NCBI GenBank assembly: GCA_040797845.1
Contig: JBFNFA010000009.1
Location: 1-64,000 of the forward strand
Length of the DNA stretch: 64,000 nucleotides
Reading direction: 5' to 3'
DNA from: Clostridium_AW sp040797845
GTDB lineage: Bacteria; Bacillota; Clostridia; Clostridiales; Clostridiaceae
Shown here: positions 52,138-61,318 of the stretch, piece after piece
Position numbering within the stretch: the stretch's first letter is position 1
Layout: each line of letters starts with the position of its first letter
Notes under the pieces: generated by a model
The model's input: the letters and a program-made list of their open reading frames with translations, nothing else
Database searches by the model: none
What the model was told of the DNA's origin: nothing
Made by a program: the position numbers and the translations under genes

Positions 52138-53805
52138 TTAAATTTCCATTATTATTGGCAATATCATTGGCTTTCTCTTAGTTCTTTCATATAAAAATAC
52201 TCTAAGAGATTCCTTTATATTTGATTTTATGGTTGCCCATTCTGTAATATGCTTTTCTTCACATTCTCTTAGGGCATCTCTTACTATGTTTCTTGCTTCT
52301 TCCATTAAATCTTCTGACTCTCTAACATAAACAAATCCTCTTGATATTATATCTGGACCTGCGATTACAGAGCCTGACTCTCTTTCTATTGTTACAACTA
52401 CTGTTAATATACCATCTTGTGATAGATGTTTTCTATCCCTTAATACTATATTACCAACATCTCCAACCCCTAGTCCATCTACAAATACATGTCCTGAAGG
52501 TACTGTACCATTTTTTCTTATTGTATCCCTAGTAACTTCTATTACGTCTCCATTTTCAGCAATTATTCCATTATTAGGACGTAGTCCTAATTTTGCAGCT
52601 AATTCAACGTGTTGTTTTAAGTGCCTATATTCTCCGTGAACTGGTATAAAAAACTTAGGCTTTACTAAAGTATGCATCAATTTTAATTCCTCTTGACAAG
52701 CGTGTCCTGAAACGTGGACATCTGCTAAAGTTTCGTATATTACTTCTGCACCTTTTTTAAAAAGCTGATTAATCACTTTGGATATAAGTTTTTCGTTACC
52801 TGGAATAGGGTTAGCTGAGATTATTACCATATCTCCTGGAATAATATTTACCTTTCTGTGTTCTGAAGCGGCCATTCTTGAAAGTGCTGACATAGGTTCT
52901 CCCTGGCTTCCTGTGGTAATAATAACTATTTTATCATTAGGATATTTATTTATTAGGTCTATATCAATTATCACTTCACTAGCCTCATCAATATACCCTA
53001 ATTCTTTTGCCACCTCTACTATGTTTTCCATGCTTCTTCCTGAGAAGGCTACTTTTCTACCATATTTATTGGCAGCACTTATTACCTGCTGAATTCTGTG
53101 TATGTGCGATGCAAAGGTAGCAACTACAATTCTACCTCTTGCTGTAGCAAATATGTTTTCAAAAGCTTCCCCTACGGTGCTTTCTGACATGGTATAACCC
53201 GGTCTTTCAACATTTGTACTATCAGCCATCATTACCGTTACACCCTTTTTTCCAAGCTCCGCAAATCTTGCTAAATCCGCTACACATCCATCAATAGGGG
53301 TGTAATCAATTTTAAAGTCGCCAGTATGAAGTATAACTCCTACAGGCGTATGGATAGCAATTGCTACTGAATCTGCAATGCTATGACTAGTTCTTATAAA
53401 CTCTATGGAAATATCATCCAATTTTATGAAATCTCTAGGTTTAATACAGTTAAGTTTAACACTGCTCAATAGATTATGCTCTTTTAATTTTGTTTCTAAA
53501 ATGCCTAGTGTAAGCTTTGTACCATACACTGGAACGTTTAATTCTTTTAATATATAAGGAAGTGCACCTATATGATCCTCATGACCATGGGTTAAAAATA
53601 TTCCTTTAACTTTGTCTCTATGTCTTGCAACATAACTAATATCCGGTATAACTAAATCAATACCTAACATTTCTTCATCAGGAAATTTCAATCCACAGTC
53701 TATGACAATTAGATCATTTTTGTATTCTATTACTGTTAAATTTTTTCCTATTTCATTTACTCCACCTAATGGAATAATTCTTACTTTGTCTTTTTCCTTC
53801 CTCAT
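52138..53805 (-). CDS. rnjA: ribonuclease J
   Basis: The 555-residue enzyme has the metallo-beta-lactamase motif THGHEDHIGALPYIL, HTGDFKIDYTP, and the beta-CASP region SGRSMENIVEVAKELG, with a C-terminal domain (NGIIAENGDVIEVTRDTI). RNase J combines 5'-3' exonuclease and endonuclease activity in mRNA turnover and rRNA maturation. AAAGGAGGG precedes the ATG. It follows fur by 19 bases and is likely cotranscribed with the ylbF-like gene. Confidence 0.96.
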   Translation of the reverse strand: MRKEKDKVRIIPLGGVNEIGKNLTVIEYKNDLIVIDCGLKFPDEEMLGIDLVIPDISYVARHRDKVKGIFLTHGHEDHIGALPYILKELNVPVYGTKLTLGILETKLKEHNLLSSVKLNCIKPRDFIKLDDISIEFIRTSHSIADSVAIAIHTPVGVILHTGDFKIDYTPIDGCVADLARFAELGKKGVTVMMADSTNVERPGYTMSESTVGEAFENIFATARGRIVVATFASHIHRIQQVISAANKYGRKVAFSGRSMENIVEVAKELGYIDEASEVIIDIDLINKYPNDKIVIITTGSQGEPMSALSRMAASEHRKVNIIPGDMVIISANPIPGNEKLISKVINQLFKKGAEVIYETLADVHVSGHACQEELKLMHTLVKPKFFIPVHGEYRHLKQHVELAAKLGLRPNNGIIAENGDVIEVTRDTIRKNGTVPSGHVFVDGLGVGDVGNIVLRDRKHLSQDGILTVVVTIERESGSVIAGPDIISRGFVYVRESEDLMEEARNIVRDALRECEEKHITEWATIKSNIKESLRVFLYERTKRKPMILPIIMEI

Positions 53806-53824
53806 CTTTTCCCTCCTTTATTTT

Positions 53825-54274
53825 TTATTTTGAGCACTCACTGCATAAACCATAGAATTTTAAACTATGATCTTTTATTTGAAATTTATATTTTAATTCT
53901 ATTTTATTCTCTAAATTTTCCAAAAGGTCTCCTTCAACTTCTATAACCTTGCCGCAATCCATACATATAAGATGATGGTGGTGGTGACTTTCATCTTCGT
54001 TCACTAACTCATATCTGCTACAACCATCATTTAAATCCAATTTAGTTATTATACCCATTTCTTCTAATAGCAATACTGTTCTATATACAGTAGCTAACCC
54101 TATTTCAGGGCATTCTTTTTTTACAAGGTTATATAATTCTTCTGTGGTTAAATGATTCCCTTGATTTTTAATAATTATATCAACGATAGCTCTTCTTTGA
54201 GGCGTCAACTTATAACCTTTATCTTTTAAAATATCCTTTAATTTATCTATTTGAGTATAAGAATTTTCTCCCAT
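53825..54274 (-). CDS. fur: Fur family transcriptional regulator
   Basis: The 149-residue protein has the winged helix KLTPQRRAIVDIIIKNQGNH, the H-H-H-H-H metal region near residue 85 (DESHHHHHLICMDCGK) and two C-x-x-C zinc pairs, CMDC and CSEC. Fur senses iron; PerR, a close relative, senses peroxide, and the distinction cannot be made with certainty here. The locus beside ruvX and rnj is that of Clostridium acetobutylicum fur. GGGG precedes the ATG at 54274. An inverted repeat overlaps its promoter. Confidence 0.85.
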   Translation of the reverse strand: MGENSYTQIDKLKDILKDKGYKLTPQRRAIVDIIIKNQGNHLTTEELYNLVKKECPEIGLATVYRTVLLLEEMGIITKLDLNDGCSRYELVNEDESHHHHHLICMDCGKVIEVEGDLLENLENKIELKYKFQIKDHSLKFYGLCSECSK

Positions 54275-54310
54275 GTTAATACCCCATTTCATAAAAATAT
54301 ATCATAGTCT

Positions 54311-54350
54311 ATTATAACTATTAAATATAATCAATGTCAATTGATAATCA
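54311..54350 (-). promoter_or_regulatory. fur promoter and candidate Fur operator
   Basis: TTGACA (54335-54340) and TATAAT (54311-54316) are 18 bases apart on the minus strand. ATCAAT/ATTGAT arms (54330-54335, 54340-54345) flank four bases and extend as the minus-strand ATGATTATCAATTGACATTG, resembling a Fur box and suggesting autoregulation. Confidence 0.55.
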
Positions 54351-54367
54351 TTTAATAAAATAATAAA

Positions 54368-54398
54368 AAGCTATGTTGAGCTCACATAGCTTTTTATT
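54368..54398 (-). terminator. terminator of the alaS operon
   Basis: AAAAAGCTATGT and ACATAGCTTTTT form a 12-bp stem around a short loop. It closes the transcript before fur. Confidence 0.85.
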
Positions 54399-54401
54399 AT
54401 T

Positions 54402-54671
54402 TTAATTTAGTTCATTATTGTCTTCTGAAAATAATGCCTCATATGCTTCAGCTACTAAAGCGAATTCATCTTCGTCATCAATGGTTATTAGTATATCATT
54501 ATCATCTTCGTCTTTTTCAACTTTTAAAGCTATTGCTTCATCTGTCTCTTCCCCTAGTGGTACAACTATTACATATTCATTTTCTTCTATATCGAGTTTT
54601 GTAAGGACTTCAAACTCAATTTCTTCTCCATCTTCATCTGTTAATACAATTGTAGTTACATCATTCTCCAT
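54402..54671 (-). CDS. DUF1292 family protein (YrzB-like)
   Basis: The 89-residue, very acidic protein begins ENDVTTIVLTDEDGEEIEFE and ends SEDNNELN. It belongs to DUF1292 (YrzB), always near ruvX and ireB in Firmicutes but with unknown function. AGAGGAG precedes the ATG. It is 20 bases after ruvX in the alaS operon. Confidence 0.9.
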   Translation of the reverse strand: MENDVTTIVLTDEDGEEIEFEVLTKLDIEENEYVIVVPLGEETDEAIALKVEKDEDDNDILITIDDEDEFALVAEAYEALFSEDNNELN

Positions 54672-54690
54672 AGTAATTCTCCTCTAAAAT

Positions 54691-55104
54691 TTATTTAAAT
54701 ATGCTATCTAAATATCCTTGCAATATATAGGTAGCAGCTATTTTATCTACTATTTTTTTTCTTTTGGCTCTTGATAAGTCTGCTTCCAGCATTATCTTAT
54801 GAGCTGCTACAGTAGTAAGTCTTTCATCCCACATAATAATTTCTAGTGAAAGACTCTCTTTTAGTATATCACAAAATTCCATTACCTTTTCACTTTGAGG
54901 TCCCAAAGTTCCATTCATGTTTTTAGGTAACCCAGCTACTATTTTTTCTACAGCATATTGAGAACATATTGATTTAATCTCTTCTATGTCTCTTTCAATT
55001 CCTTTTCTTTTGATAGTTGTAATTCCCTGAGCTGTAAACCCTAATGGATCGCTTATAGCAACTCCTATGGTTTTGTCTCCTACGTCAAGACCTAAAATTC
55101 TCAT
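54691..55104 (-). CDS. ruvX: Holliday junction resolvase-like protein RuvX (YqgF)
   Basis: The 137-residue protein has the RNase H-like fold: RILGLDVGDKTIGVAISDPL with the catalytic Asp, VAGLPKNMNGTLGPQSEKVM, and the distal WDERLTTVAAHKIM and D-K-I-A-A motif. It is involved in pre-16S rRNA 5' processing and perhaps junction resolution. AGGAG lies six bases before the ATG at 55104, favoured over an ATG two codons earlier. Confidence 0.94.
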   Translation of the reverse strand: MRILGLDVGDKTIGVAISDPLGFTAQGITTIKRKGIERDIEEIKSICSQYAVEKIVAGLPKNMNGTLGPQSEKVMEFCDILKESLSLEIIMWDERLTTVAAHKIMLEADLSRAKRKKIVDKIAATYILQGYLDSIFK

Positions 55105-55138
55105 AGCCATCTCCTTTTGTTATGTACGATTTAAAAAT

Positions 55139-55164
55139 AAAAATGCCTTAAAAGGCATTTTTAT
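55139..55164 (-). terminator. hairpin between ireB and ruvX
   Basis: AAAAATGCCTT and AAGGCATTTTT form a perfect stem with TTAA at the tip and flanking T-tract. It may be a partial terminator inside the alaS operon. Confidence 0.65.
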
Positions 55165-55415
55165 TTAATATTTAAGTAGCTCTTTAACACCTCTTCTAGG
55201 ATCTCATCTCTTTCCAATTTTCTAACCATAGTTCTTGCTCCATTATAATTTGTAATATAAGTTGGATCTCCAGATATTAAATATCCTACCATTTGATTTA
55301 CTGGATTATATCCTTTTTCTTTTAATGAAGCATAAACTTCTGTAAGTATTTGTTTTGTCAAATCTTCTTTATTTTTTACTACGTCAAATTGTATAGTATG
55401 ATCATTTCCCATCAT
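55161..55415 (-). CDS. ireB: IreB family regulatory phosphoprotein
   Basis: The 84-residue protein has VYASLKEKGYNPVNQMVGYL and ISGDPTYITNYNGARTMVRK, the IreB (YrzL) signature. In Enterococcus IreB is phosphorylated by the IreK kinase and modulates cephalosporin tolerance. GGGGTG lies upstream; the ATG at 55415 and the one a codon later are both possible. It lies between alaS and ruvX. Confidence 0.92.
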   Translation of the reverse strand: MMGNDHTIQFDVVKNKEDLTKQILTEVYASLKEKGYNPVNQMVGYLISGDPTYITNYNGARTMVRKLERDEILEEVLKSYLNIK

Positions 55416-55489
55416 ATCTCACCCCGCTTACTATATGTAAGAAATGAATAGTTTAAATATATTATATAGCATTATTGTAAAAATGTATA

Positions 55490-58129
55490 CTATTTTGATA
55501 AATTGGCTAACAACTCTTCTCCTTTTTGTATAGCTTCTTTAACTTTCTCTGGTAGCTTTCCTCCTGCTTGTGCCATGTCTGGTCGTCCTCCACCGCCGCC
55601 TCCAGCAACAGTTGCAACTTCTTTTATTATCTTACCACAGTGTACACCTTTAGCTACTGCACCTTTAGAAGCCATTGCTAAAAATTGCACCTTACCTTCG
55701 TTTATGCTACCTAATAAAACTAATCCATCTCCTATTTTATCTCTTAGTTTATCTCCTAAATCTCTTAGTGCATCTCCATCTATATCTTCCATTACACCTG
55801 AAACTAATTTGATTCCATTTACTTCTTTTAAATTATTTAAAAGTTCATCTTCAGCACCACTAGCCAATTGTTTTTTTAATTCATTCATTTCTTTGTCTTT
55901 AATTTTCATTTCGGCTATTTGCCCGTTTACTTTATTTATTATATCCTTTTCTCCACATTTTAATATATGTGAAAGATTTTTTATTACATTTTCTTTTTCT
56001 TCCATGTAATCTATTGCTCTTATTCCGGTGAAAGCTTCTATTCTCCTAACTCCTGCTGCAACTCCTGTTTCAGAGATTATTTTAAATAATCCAATCTCTC
56101 CTGAATTGCTTACATGAGTTCCACCACAAAGCTCTTTGCTGAATTCTCCTACAGATACAACTCTTACATCTTCCTTGTACTTATCATCAAATAATGCAAT
56201 GGCACCATTTTCTTTAGCTTCTTCTATTGTCATTATATCAGTTTTTACAGGTAATACACTCATTACTTTGTTGTTAACTAATTTTTCAAGACTCTTTAAT
56301 TCCTCTTCCATTAAAGCTGTAAAATGATTAAAGTCAAATCTTAATCTTTCCTCATCAACATAAGAGCCCCCTTGTTGTACATGTTCCCCTAACACTTCTT
56401 TAAGTGCTGTATGAAGAATATGAGTAGCTGTATGATTTTTTCTTATATTATTTCTTCTAATATCATCAACTGCTAATTTAACTTCTTCATATTTTTCTAA
56501 TTTCCCTTGAAGAACTTTTACAAAATGAAGGGTTTTTCCAGCTAAATTCTTTTTGCAATCTAAAACTTCCGCTCTTCCTTCTTTTCCTATTATAAGCCCT
56601 ACATCTCCTACCTGGCCTCCCATTTCAGCGTAGAAAGGAGTTTTTTCAGTTACAATTACTCCTTCTTCACCTTCCATTATGGAGGTAGAAGACTCATCAT
56701 TTACAACCATAAAAGTTATTTTTGATTCTACATCTAATTCAGTATACCCTACAAATTCTGTTTCTAATTCCTTTGGAAGCTTATTTAATATAGTATTTTC
56801 TGCTCCCATGTAGTTTGATTCTTCTCTTGCCGCCCTTGCTCTTTCTCTTTGTTCAGTCATTTCCTTATTAAATCCATCTATGTCAAGTTTGATTCCCTTT
56901 TCTTCTAAAATCTCTTCTGTTAATTCTAAAGGAAATCCATAGGTATCATAAAGCTTAAATGCTTTTTCTCCTGACAATATTTTTTCATTATTATTCTTTA
57001 TCTCTTCGATATAATCATTTAATATTTGTATTCCACCATCTATGGTTTCTCCAAATCTCTCTTCTTCTAATTTTATAACTTTTTTAATATAATCTTCTTT
57101 TTCCTTTAATTCTGGATATGCACCATAAGAGTTTGAAATAACAGTTTCACATATTTGATGTAGGAAAATATGGTCTATTCCTAAAATTTTACCATGTCTT
57201 GCAGCTCTTCTAAGTAATCTTCTCAAAACATATCCTCTGCCTTCATTTGATGGTAATATTCCATCTCCAATCATGAAGGTAACACTTCTAATATGGTCTG
57301 TAATAACCCTTAAAGAAATGTCATTATTTCTATCTTTGCCATATTCTACACCTGATACTTTACTTATTTCTTCTAATATAGCTGTTATTGTATCTACTTC
57401 AAAAATACTATTTACACCCTGCATTATTGTTGCAATTCTTTCCAATCCCATTCCGGTATCTATATTAGGATTGGCCAATTTATTATAGTTACCAAGTTCA
57501 TCTTTATCAAATTGTGTGAATACTAAATTCCAAAACTCCACTACCCTATCTTCATCTGCAGCTTTTAAAAACTCTTCTACTGTGGTAATCTTTCCTTCTC
57601 CTCTATCGAAATGAATTTCAGAACATGGACCACATGGACCTTGGCCTATTTCCCAGAAATTATCCTCTTTACCTAGTCTAAAAATTCTAGTAGGGTCTAT
57701 ATCTGTACTATTTTTCCATATTTCAAAAGCTTCATCATCATCAAGATATATGGTTACATATAATTTATCTTTAGATAATTTTAAAACCTCTGTTACAAAC
57801 TCCCAAGCCCATGGAATTACTTCCTTTTTAAAATAGTCTCCAAAAGAAAAGTTCCCTAGCATTTCAAAAAAAGTACCATGTCTTGATGTTTTTCCTACAT
57901 TCTCTATATCTCCAGTTCTTATACACTTTTGACAAGTAGCTATTCTATTCTTTGGTGGAGCTTGAACTCCTGTAAAGTATGGTTTTAATGGTGCCATACC
58001 AGCATTTATTAATAATAAACTATTATCATTTTTAGGTACTAATGGAAAACTAGGCAGTGTTAAATGTTCTTTACCTCTAAAAAATTCTAAATAAGCTTCT
58101 CTTAGTTCATTTAAGCCCATTTTTTTCAT
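55490..58129 (-). CDS. alaS: alanyl-tRNA synthetase
   Basis: The 879-residue class II enzyme has the catalytic domain start FLEFFRGKEHLTLPSFPLVP, INAGMAPLKPYF, the editing domain with HTATHILHTALKEVLG and C-x-G-G-T-H (CGGTHVSNSG), and the C-terminal glycine-rich GGGGGGRPDMAQAGG. It charges tRNA-Ala. ACGGAGGAG precedes the ATG. A T-box leader precedes the gene. Confidence 0.98.
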   Translation of the reverse strand: MKKMGLNELREAYLEFFRGKEHLTLPSFPLVPKNDNSLLLINAGMAPLKPYFTGVQAPPKNRIATCQKCIRTGDIENVGKTSRHGTFFEMLGNFSFGDYFKKEVIPWAWEFVTEVLKLSKDKLYVTIYLDDDEAFEIWKNSTDIDPTRIFRLGKEDNFWEIGQGPCGPCSEIHFDRGEGKITTVEEFLKAADEDRVVEFWNLVFTQFDKDELGNYNKLANPNIDTGMGLERIATIMQGVNSIFEVDTITAILEEISKVSGVEYGKDRNNDISLRVITDHIRSVTFMIGDGILPSNEGRGYVLRRLLRRAARHGKILGIDHIFLHQICETVISNSYGAYPELKEKEDYIKKVIKLEEERFGETIDGGIQILNDYIEEIKNNNEKILSGEKAFKLYDTYGFPLELTEEILEEKGIKLDIDGFNKEMTEQRERARAAREESNYMGAENTILNKLPKELETEFVGYTELDVESKITFMVVNDESSTSIMEGEEGVIVTEKTPFYAEMGGQVGDVGLIIGKEGRAEVLDCKKNLAGKTLHFVKVLQGKLEKYEEVKLAVDDIRRNNIRKNHTATHILHTALKEVLGEHVQQGGSYVDEERLRFDFNHFTALMEEELKSLEKLVNNKVMSVLPVKTDIMTIEEAKENGAIALFDDKYKEDVRVVSVGEFSKELCGGTHVSNSGEIGLFKIISETGVAAGVRRIEAFTGIRAIDYMEEKENVIKNLSHILKCGEKDIINKVNGQIAEMKIKDKEMNELKKQLASGAEDELLNNLKEVNGIKLVSGVMEDIDGDALRDLGDKLRDKIGDGLVLLGSINEGKVQFLAMASKGAVAKGVHCGKIIKEVATVAGGGGGGRPDMAQAGGKLPEKVKEAIQKGEELLANLSK

Positions 58130-58182
58130 AAATATCTCCTCCGTATTTTATATATTTTAACATTAATTAAATTTTACGCAAC

Positions 58183-58384
58183 AAAAAAAGCCTTCGAATC
58201 CAAGGGACGAAAGCTTATCCGCGGTACCACCCTATTTATACAAGCTAGTGCTCATATCTCTTTAAAATACTATAGCTCCAAAACAGCATTCAATATCTAT
58301 ACTAAGAAGTTTTCACCATCCACTTCCTCTCTTTATAGCAAAGAATATCTACTCCTTTTTTTCATAGCCAAATTATTCATTTTG
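58183..58384 (-). promoter_or_regulatory. alanine T-box riboswitch of alaS
   Basis: The leader contains the T-box AGGGTGGTACCGCGG (complement CCGCGGTACCACCCT at about 58218-58232), the AGTA-like GGAGTAGA near 58352, the GGATGGTG segment, and a specifier position in GAATGCTG reading GCT (Ala). A terminator stem AGCTTTCG/CGAAGGCT with a T-run (58183-58216) follows. Uncharged tRNA-Ala would favour the antiterminator and switch alaS on. Confidence 0.92.
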
Positions 58385-58390
58385 ATAAAG

Positions 58391-58419
58391 ATTATAAATA
58401 AAAAACTCTTTTATGTCAA
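58391..58419 (-). promoter_or_regulatory. consensus sigma-A promoter of alaS
   Basis: TTGACA (58414-58419) and TATAAT (58391-58396) are exactly 17 bases apart on the minus strand, placing the start just before the T-box. Confidence 0.9.
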
Positions 58420-58449
58420 TACTTGAACTTTATTTATGATCATTCTTTA

Positions 58450-59469
58450 TTAAAAAATATAATAATTTAAATTTTCATATATCACTTTAATTATCACTCC
58501 TATAGGTACTGCTAATATCATACCTAGAAATCCCCAAAGTTTTCCTCCTAACAATAGCAATACTATTACTACTAATGGATGAATGCTAATATTATCTCCT
58601 ATAATTTTAGGGGATATTATATTTCCTTCTAGTTGCTGTAATAAATAAAAACTTATTGCAGTCCAAAGTGCTGTATAAGGTGATTTTAAGAATGCAATTA
58701 TAATCGCTGGTAAAGCCCCAAATACTGGTCCGAAATAAGGTATTATATTAAAAAAAGCATTCAAAAAAGATAATACAAAAGGGAATTGAACTTTTAATGA
58801 AACTAATAAAATAAAAGTTATTACCCAAATTATTATTGATAGTATTACCTGAGTTACTATATATCTGGATAAAATTTTATCTATGTCTTCTAATATTTTT
58901 TTAAAAATTTTTCTACTTTTCAATGGAAATAATGTTATAAATACTTTATATATATCGTTACTATCTACTAAAAAGTAATAAGCTAATATAGGAACTAATG
59001 TGAGAGCAAAAAAGCTCTCCCCAAATTTTAAAGTTTTTTCAAATATATTATTAAATATATTATCTACGGCTAAATTTGCTTTTAAATATAAATTTTGCAA
59101 TGCATTATAAAACAATCTATTGTTTTGTACTGGCTTTATTTTATTATAGATTCCATTTATTATTTCTTCTAGCTGATATATTGCACTCCCAATATTTGAG
59201 GTTTCTTTCATCAATACAGGGATTAAAAATACTATATTTATTACTAATATTAAAATCAATCCAATGATCAACAAAAATGCTGCAAAACTTTTATTAATTC
59301 CAATAGAAATTAATTTTCGATATAAGGGTCTTAATATATAGGAACATATGAAGGACAAAAATAATATAAAAAATATTTGCCTAGTAATTTCAAATTTAAA
59401 TAGCAATAAGAATAAAATAATTCCTAATATAATGATTATGTTTTTATATTTAATAATGTTTAACTTCAT
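58450..59469 (-). CDS. AI-2E family transporter-like membrane protein
   Basis: The 339-residue protein has about eight hydrophobic segments and the family features ALTLVPILAYYFLVDSNDIY and FFNIIPYFGPVFGALPAIII, ending GKLWGFLGMILAVPIGVIIK. Family members (TqsA, YtvI, YueF) export small molecules or act as Na+/H+ antiporters; the name AI-2E need not mean autoinducer. Its ATG overlaps the stop of the PRC-barrel gene (ATGA), so the two are coupled. Confidence 0.88.
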   Translation of the reverse strand: MKLNIIKYKNIIIILGIILFLLLFKFEITRQIFFILFLSFICSYILRPLYRKLISIGINKSFAAFLLIIGLILILVINIVFLIPVLMKETSNIGSAIYQLEEIINGIYNKIKPVQNNRLFYNALQNLYLKANLAVDNIFNNIFEKTLKFGESFFALTLVPILAYYFLVDSNDIYKVFITLFPLKSRKIFKKILEDIDKILSRYIVTQVILSIIIWVITFILLVSLKVQFPFVLSFLNAFFNIIPYFGPVFGALPAIIIAFLKSPYTALWTAISFYLLQQLEGNIISPKIIGDNISIHPLVVIVLLLLGGKLWGFLGMILAVPIGVIIKVIYENLNYYIF

Positions 59470-59963
59470 TGTTTTATATTCTTAAATAACAAGGTATTAG
59501 GTATGTTTGAAAAAGATAATGTATCCTTATTACCAAAATAAAGTATTGAGTCATCACCCAATAGCATATCTTTAACTAGCAAAACTTTTTTACCATAAAT
59601 TAGACTTGTTAAATAACCTGTCCATAGCACTACACCATTTATAATAAAATTCTTTCCTTCTAAAATTAAATCTTCCAATGTTCCTATTATATTTCCATTT
59701 AGATCAATAACATCCATTAATCTAATATGACTTAATTGAGTTAAAGATCCTTTTCTACATTTTGATACCACCATATATTTGTTAAAAGATATAATATCTT
59801 CTTTCAGTACATATTGAGAGGATTGAAAAATCTTATAAGAAATAATGGAAAATCCTATAACTTCTCCTTTATTAAAGTCAATTAATAAGTCTTTTATACA
59901 TCCTATATTCTTACCTTTTATATCAAAGACATCCATAAATAAAAAGTCTTTTTTCCTATACAC
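59466..59963 (-). CDS. PRC-barrel domain protein
   Basis: The 165-residue protein has two PRC-barrel-like halves: FMDVFDIKGKNIGCIKDLLI (start) and LMDVIDLNGNIIGTLEDLIL (near residue 80), a tandem repeat. PRC-barrels mediate protein or RNA contacts. It starts with GTG, five bases after GGAGTG. Coupling to the AI-2E-like transporter suggests a joint function, not known from the family. Confidence 0.75.
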   Translation of the reverse strand: MYRKKDFLFMDVFDIKGKNIGCIKDLLIDFNKGEVIGFSIISYKIFQSSQYVLKEDIISFNKYMVVSKCRKGSLTQLSHIRLMDVIDLNGNIIGTLEDLILEGKNFIINGVVLWTGYLTSLIYGKKVLLVKDMLLGDDSILYFGNKDTLSFSNIPNTLLFKNIKQ

Positions 59964-60039
59964 CTTATCACTCCATTTTTTGTTAAGATTATACTTATTT
60001 TTACCCTATATCTTAAAAATATCCCTCATATTTACTCTA

Positions 60040-60088
60040 TAAAAATAAAAAAGCGAAGCTATTAATTATAACTTCACTTTAATTTATT
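60040..60088 (-). terminator. terminator downstream of mnmA
   Basis: AAGTGAAG and CTTCGCTT on the minus strand pair with one mismatch around an AT-rich loop, followed by a T-run. Confidence 0.6.
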
Positions 60089-60139
60089 AATTTTCAAATA
60101 TTAATGTTAGTTAACCTAGAAAATTTTTATATGAATCAA

Positions 60140-61207
60140 CTAAAGCATGCTATCAATAATTCCTCCACCTAAAAGAAGATTTTCTAAATAAAATACTACA
60201 GATTGGCCTTTAGTAATGGCTCTTTGTGGTTCATCAAATATAACCTTTAATTTATCACCATGGATTACTTCTATAGTAGCTGGTGAAGGTTTTGCAGCAT
60301 ATCTTATTTTTGCTTCCACCTTCATCTTATTTTCTAATTTATCAAAAGGTATGAAGTTAAAGTCTTTAGCAATAAGCTCTGTTTTAAATATTTCTTCTTC
60401 ATCTCCTATTACCACTTGATTCTTAGAAGGAATTATATCTATAACAAATGAAGGCTTACCTAAAGCTATACCTAATCCTTTTCTTTGACCTATAGTATAA
60501 TAAATTAATCCCTTGTGCTTTCCAAGAACTTTACCATTCTTGTCCACAAATTCGCCTTCTTGTATACTTCCTTTATAGTTCTCTAATATAAATCTTCCAT
60601 GATTGTTATCTGGAATAAAACAAATTTCTTCACTGTCTTTTTTATTATGCACTTCTAATCCAATTTCTTTGGCAATTTCTCTTATTTGAGACTTTGTATA
60701 ATCACCACAAGGCATTAACACATGCTTTAACTGATGCTGTTGTAAATTATAGAACATATAGCTTTGGTCTTTTCTTTCGTCATCCCCTCTATATATTAAA
60801 TATCTATCCTCTATTTTTTTAACTTTACTATAATGTCCAGTAGCAATATAATCAGCTCCTAATTCTAGAGCTTTTTTTAAAAAAGCATCAAATTTTATGT
60901 ATTTATTGCATTGAACACAGGGGTTTGGCGTTCTTCCATTTACATATTCATTCATAAAATAGTCTACTACTTTATCATTAAACTCTTCGATTAAATCCAC
61001 AGCTACAAATTCTATATTTAAATCTTTACATACTTTTCTAGCATTTTCTATTATCATCTCTGATTCAGTAAGACCATTTTTACATTTATTTCCTGGGAAA
61101 ACTTTCATAGTCATCCCAACTACTTCATATCCTTGTTCTTTCAAAATGTGGGCTGTAACAGAGCTATCCACTCCTCCGCTCATTCCAACAAACACTTTCT
61201 TTTTCAT
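60140..61207 (-). CDS. mnmA: tRNA 2-thiouridylase MnmA
   Basis: The 355-residue enzyme has the PP-loop GMSGGVDSSVTAHILKEQGY, catalytic NPCVQCNKYIKFDAF and EICFIPDNNHGRF cysteines, and the C-terminal beta-barrel. It inserts sulfur, delivered from IscS, at C2 of wobble uridine. AGGTG precedes the ATG. It follows iscU after a hairpin-rich gap. Confidence 0.97.
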   Translation of the reverse strand: MKKKVFVGMSGGVDSSVTAHILKEQGYEVVGMTMKVFPGNKCKNGLTESEMIIENARKVCKDLNIEFVAVDLIEEFNDKVVDYFMNEYVNGRTPNPCVQCNKYIKFDAFLKKALELGADYIATGHYSKVKKIEDRYLIYRGDDERKDQSYMFYNLQQHQLKHVLMPCGDYTKSQIREIAKEIGLEVHNKKDSEEICFIPDNNHGRFILENYKGSIQEGEFVDKNGKVLGKHKGLIYYTIGQRKGLGIALGKPSFVIDIIPSKNQVVIGDEEEIFKTELIAKDFNFIPFDKLENKMKVEAKIRYAAKPSPATIEVIHGDKLKVIFDEPQRAITKGQSVVFYLENLLLGGGIIDSML

Positions 61208-61273
61208 AACTTCACCTAACTCTTCATAATATTTAAATTGATATCAATTAATTTTATATTAATTAAAACATAA

Positions 61274-61316
61274 AAGTTGAGAGTTGAAAATCAACTTTCA
61301 ATTTTCTACTCTCAAC
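61274..61316 (-). other. long hairpin between iscU and mnmA
   Basis: AGTTGAGAGT (61274-61283) and ACTCTCAACT (61307-61316) pair, with GAAAA/TTTTC inside, over 23 bases. It may attenuate or process the transcript between iscU and mnmA. Confidence 0.55.
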
Positions 61317-61318
61317 TA

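Noticed and set aside
54418..54687. Plus-strand serine-rich 89-codon frame opposite DUF1292
   Set aside because: The mirror image of an acidic repetitive gene; serine runs reflect the complementary Glu/Asp codons.
55503..56009. Plus-strand 168-codon open frame inside alaS
   Set aside because: It is Ser/Pro-rich shadow sequence on the opposite strand of a certain gene.
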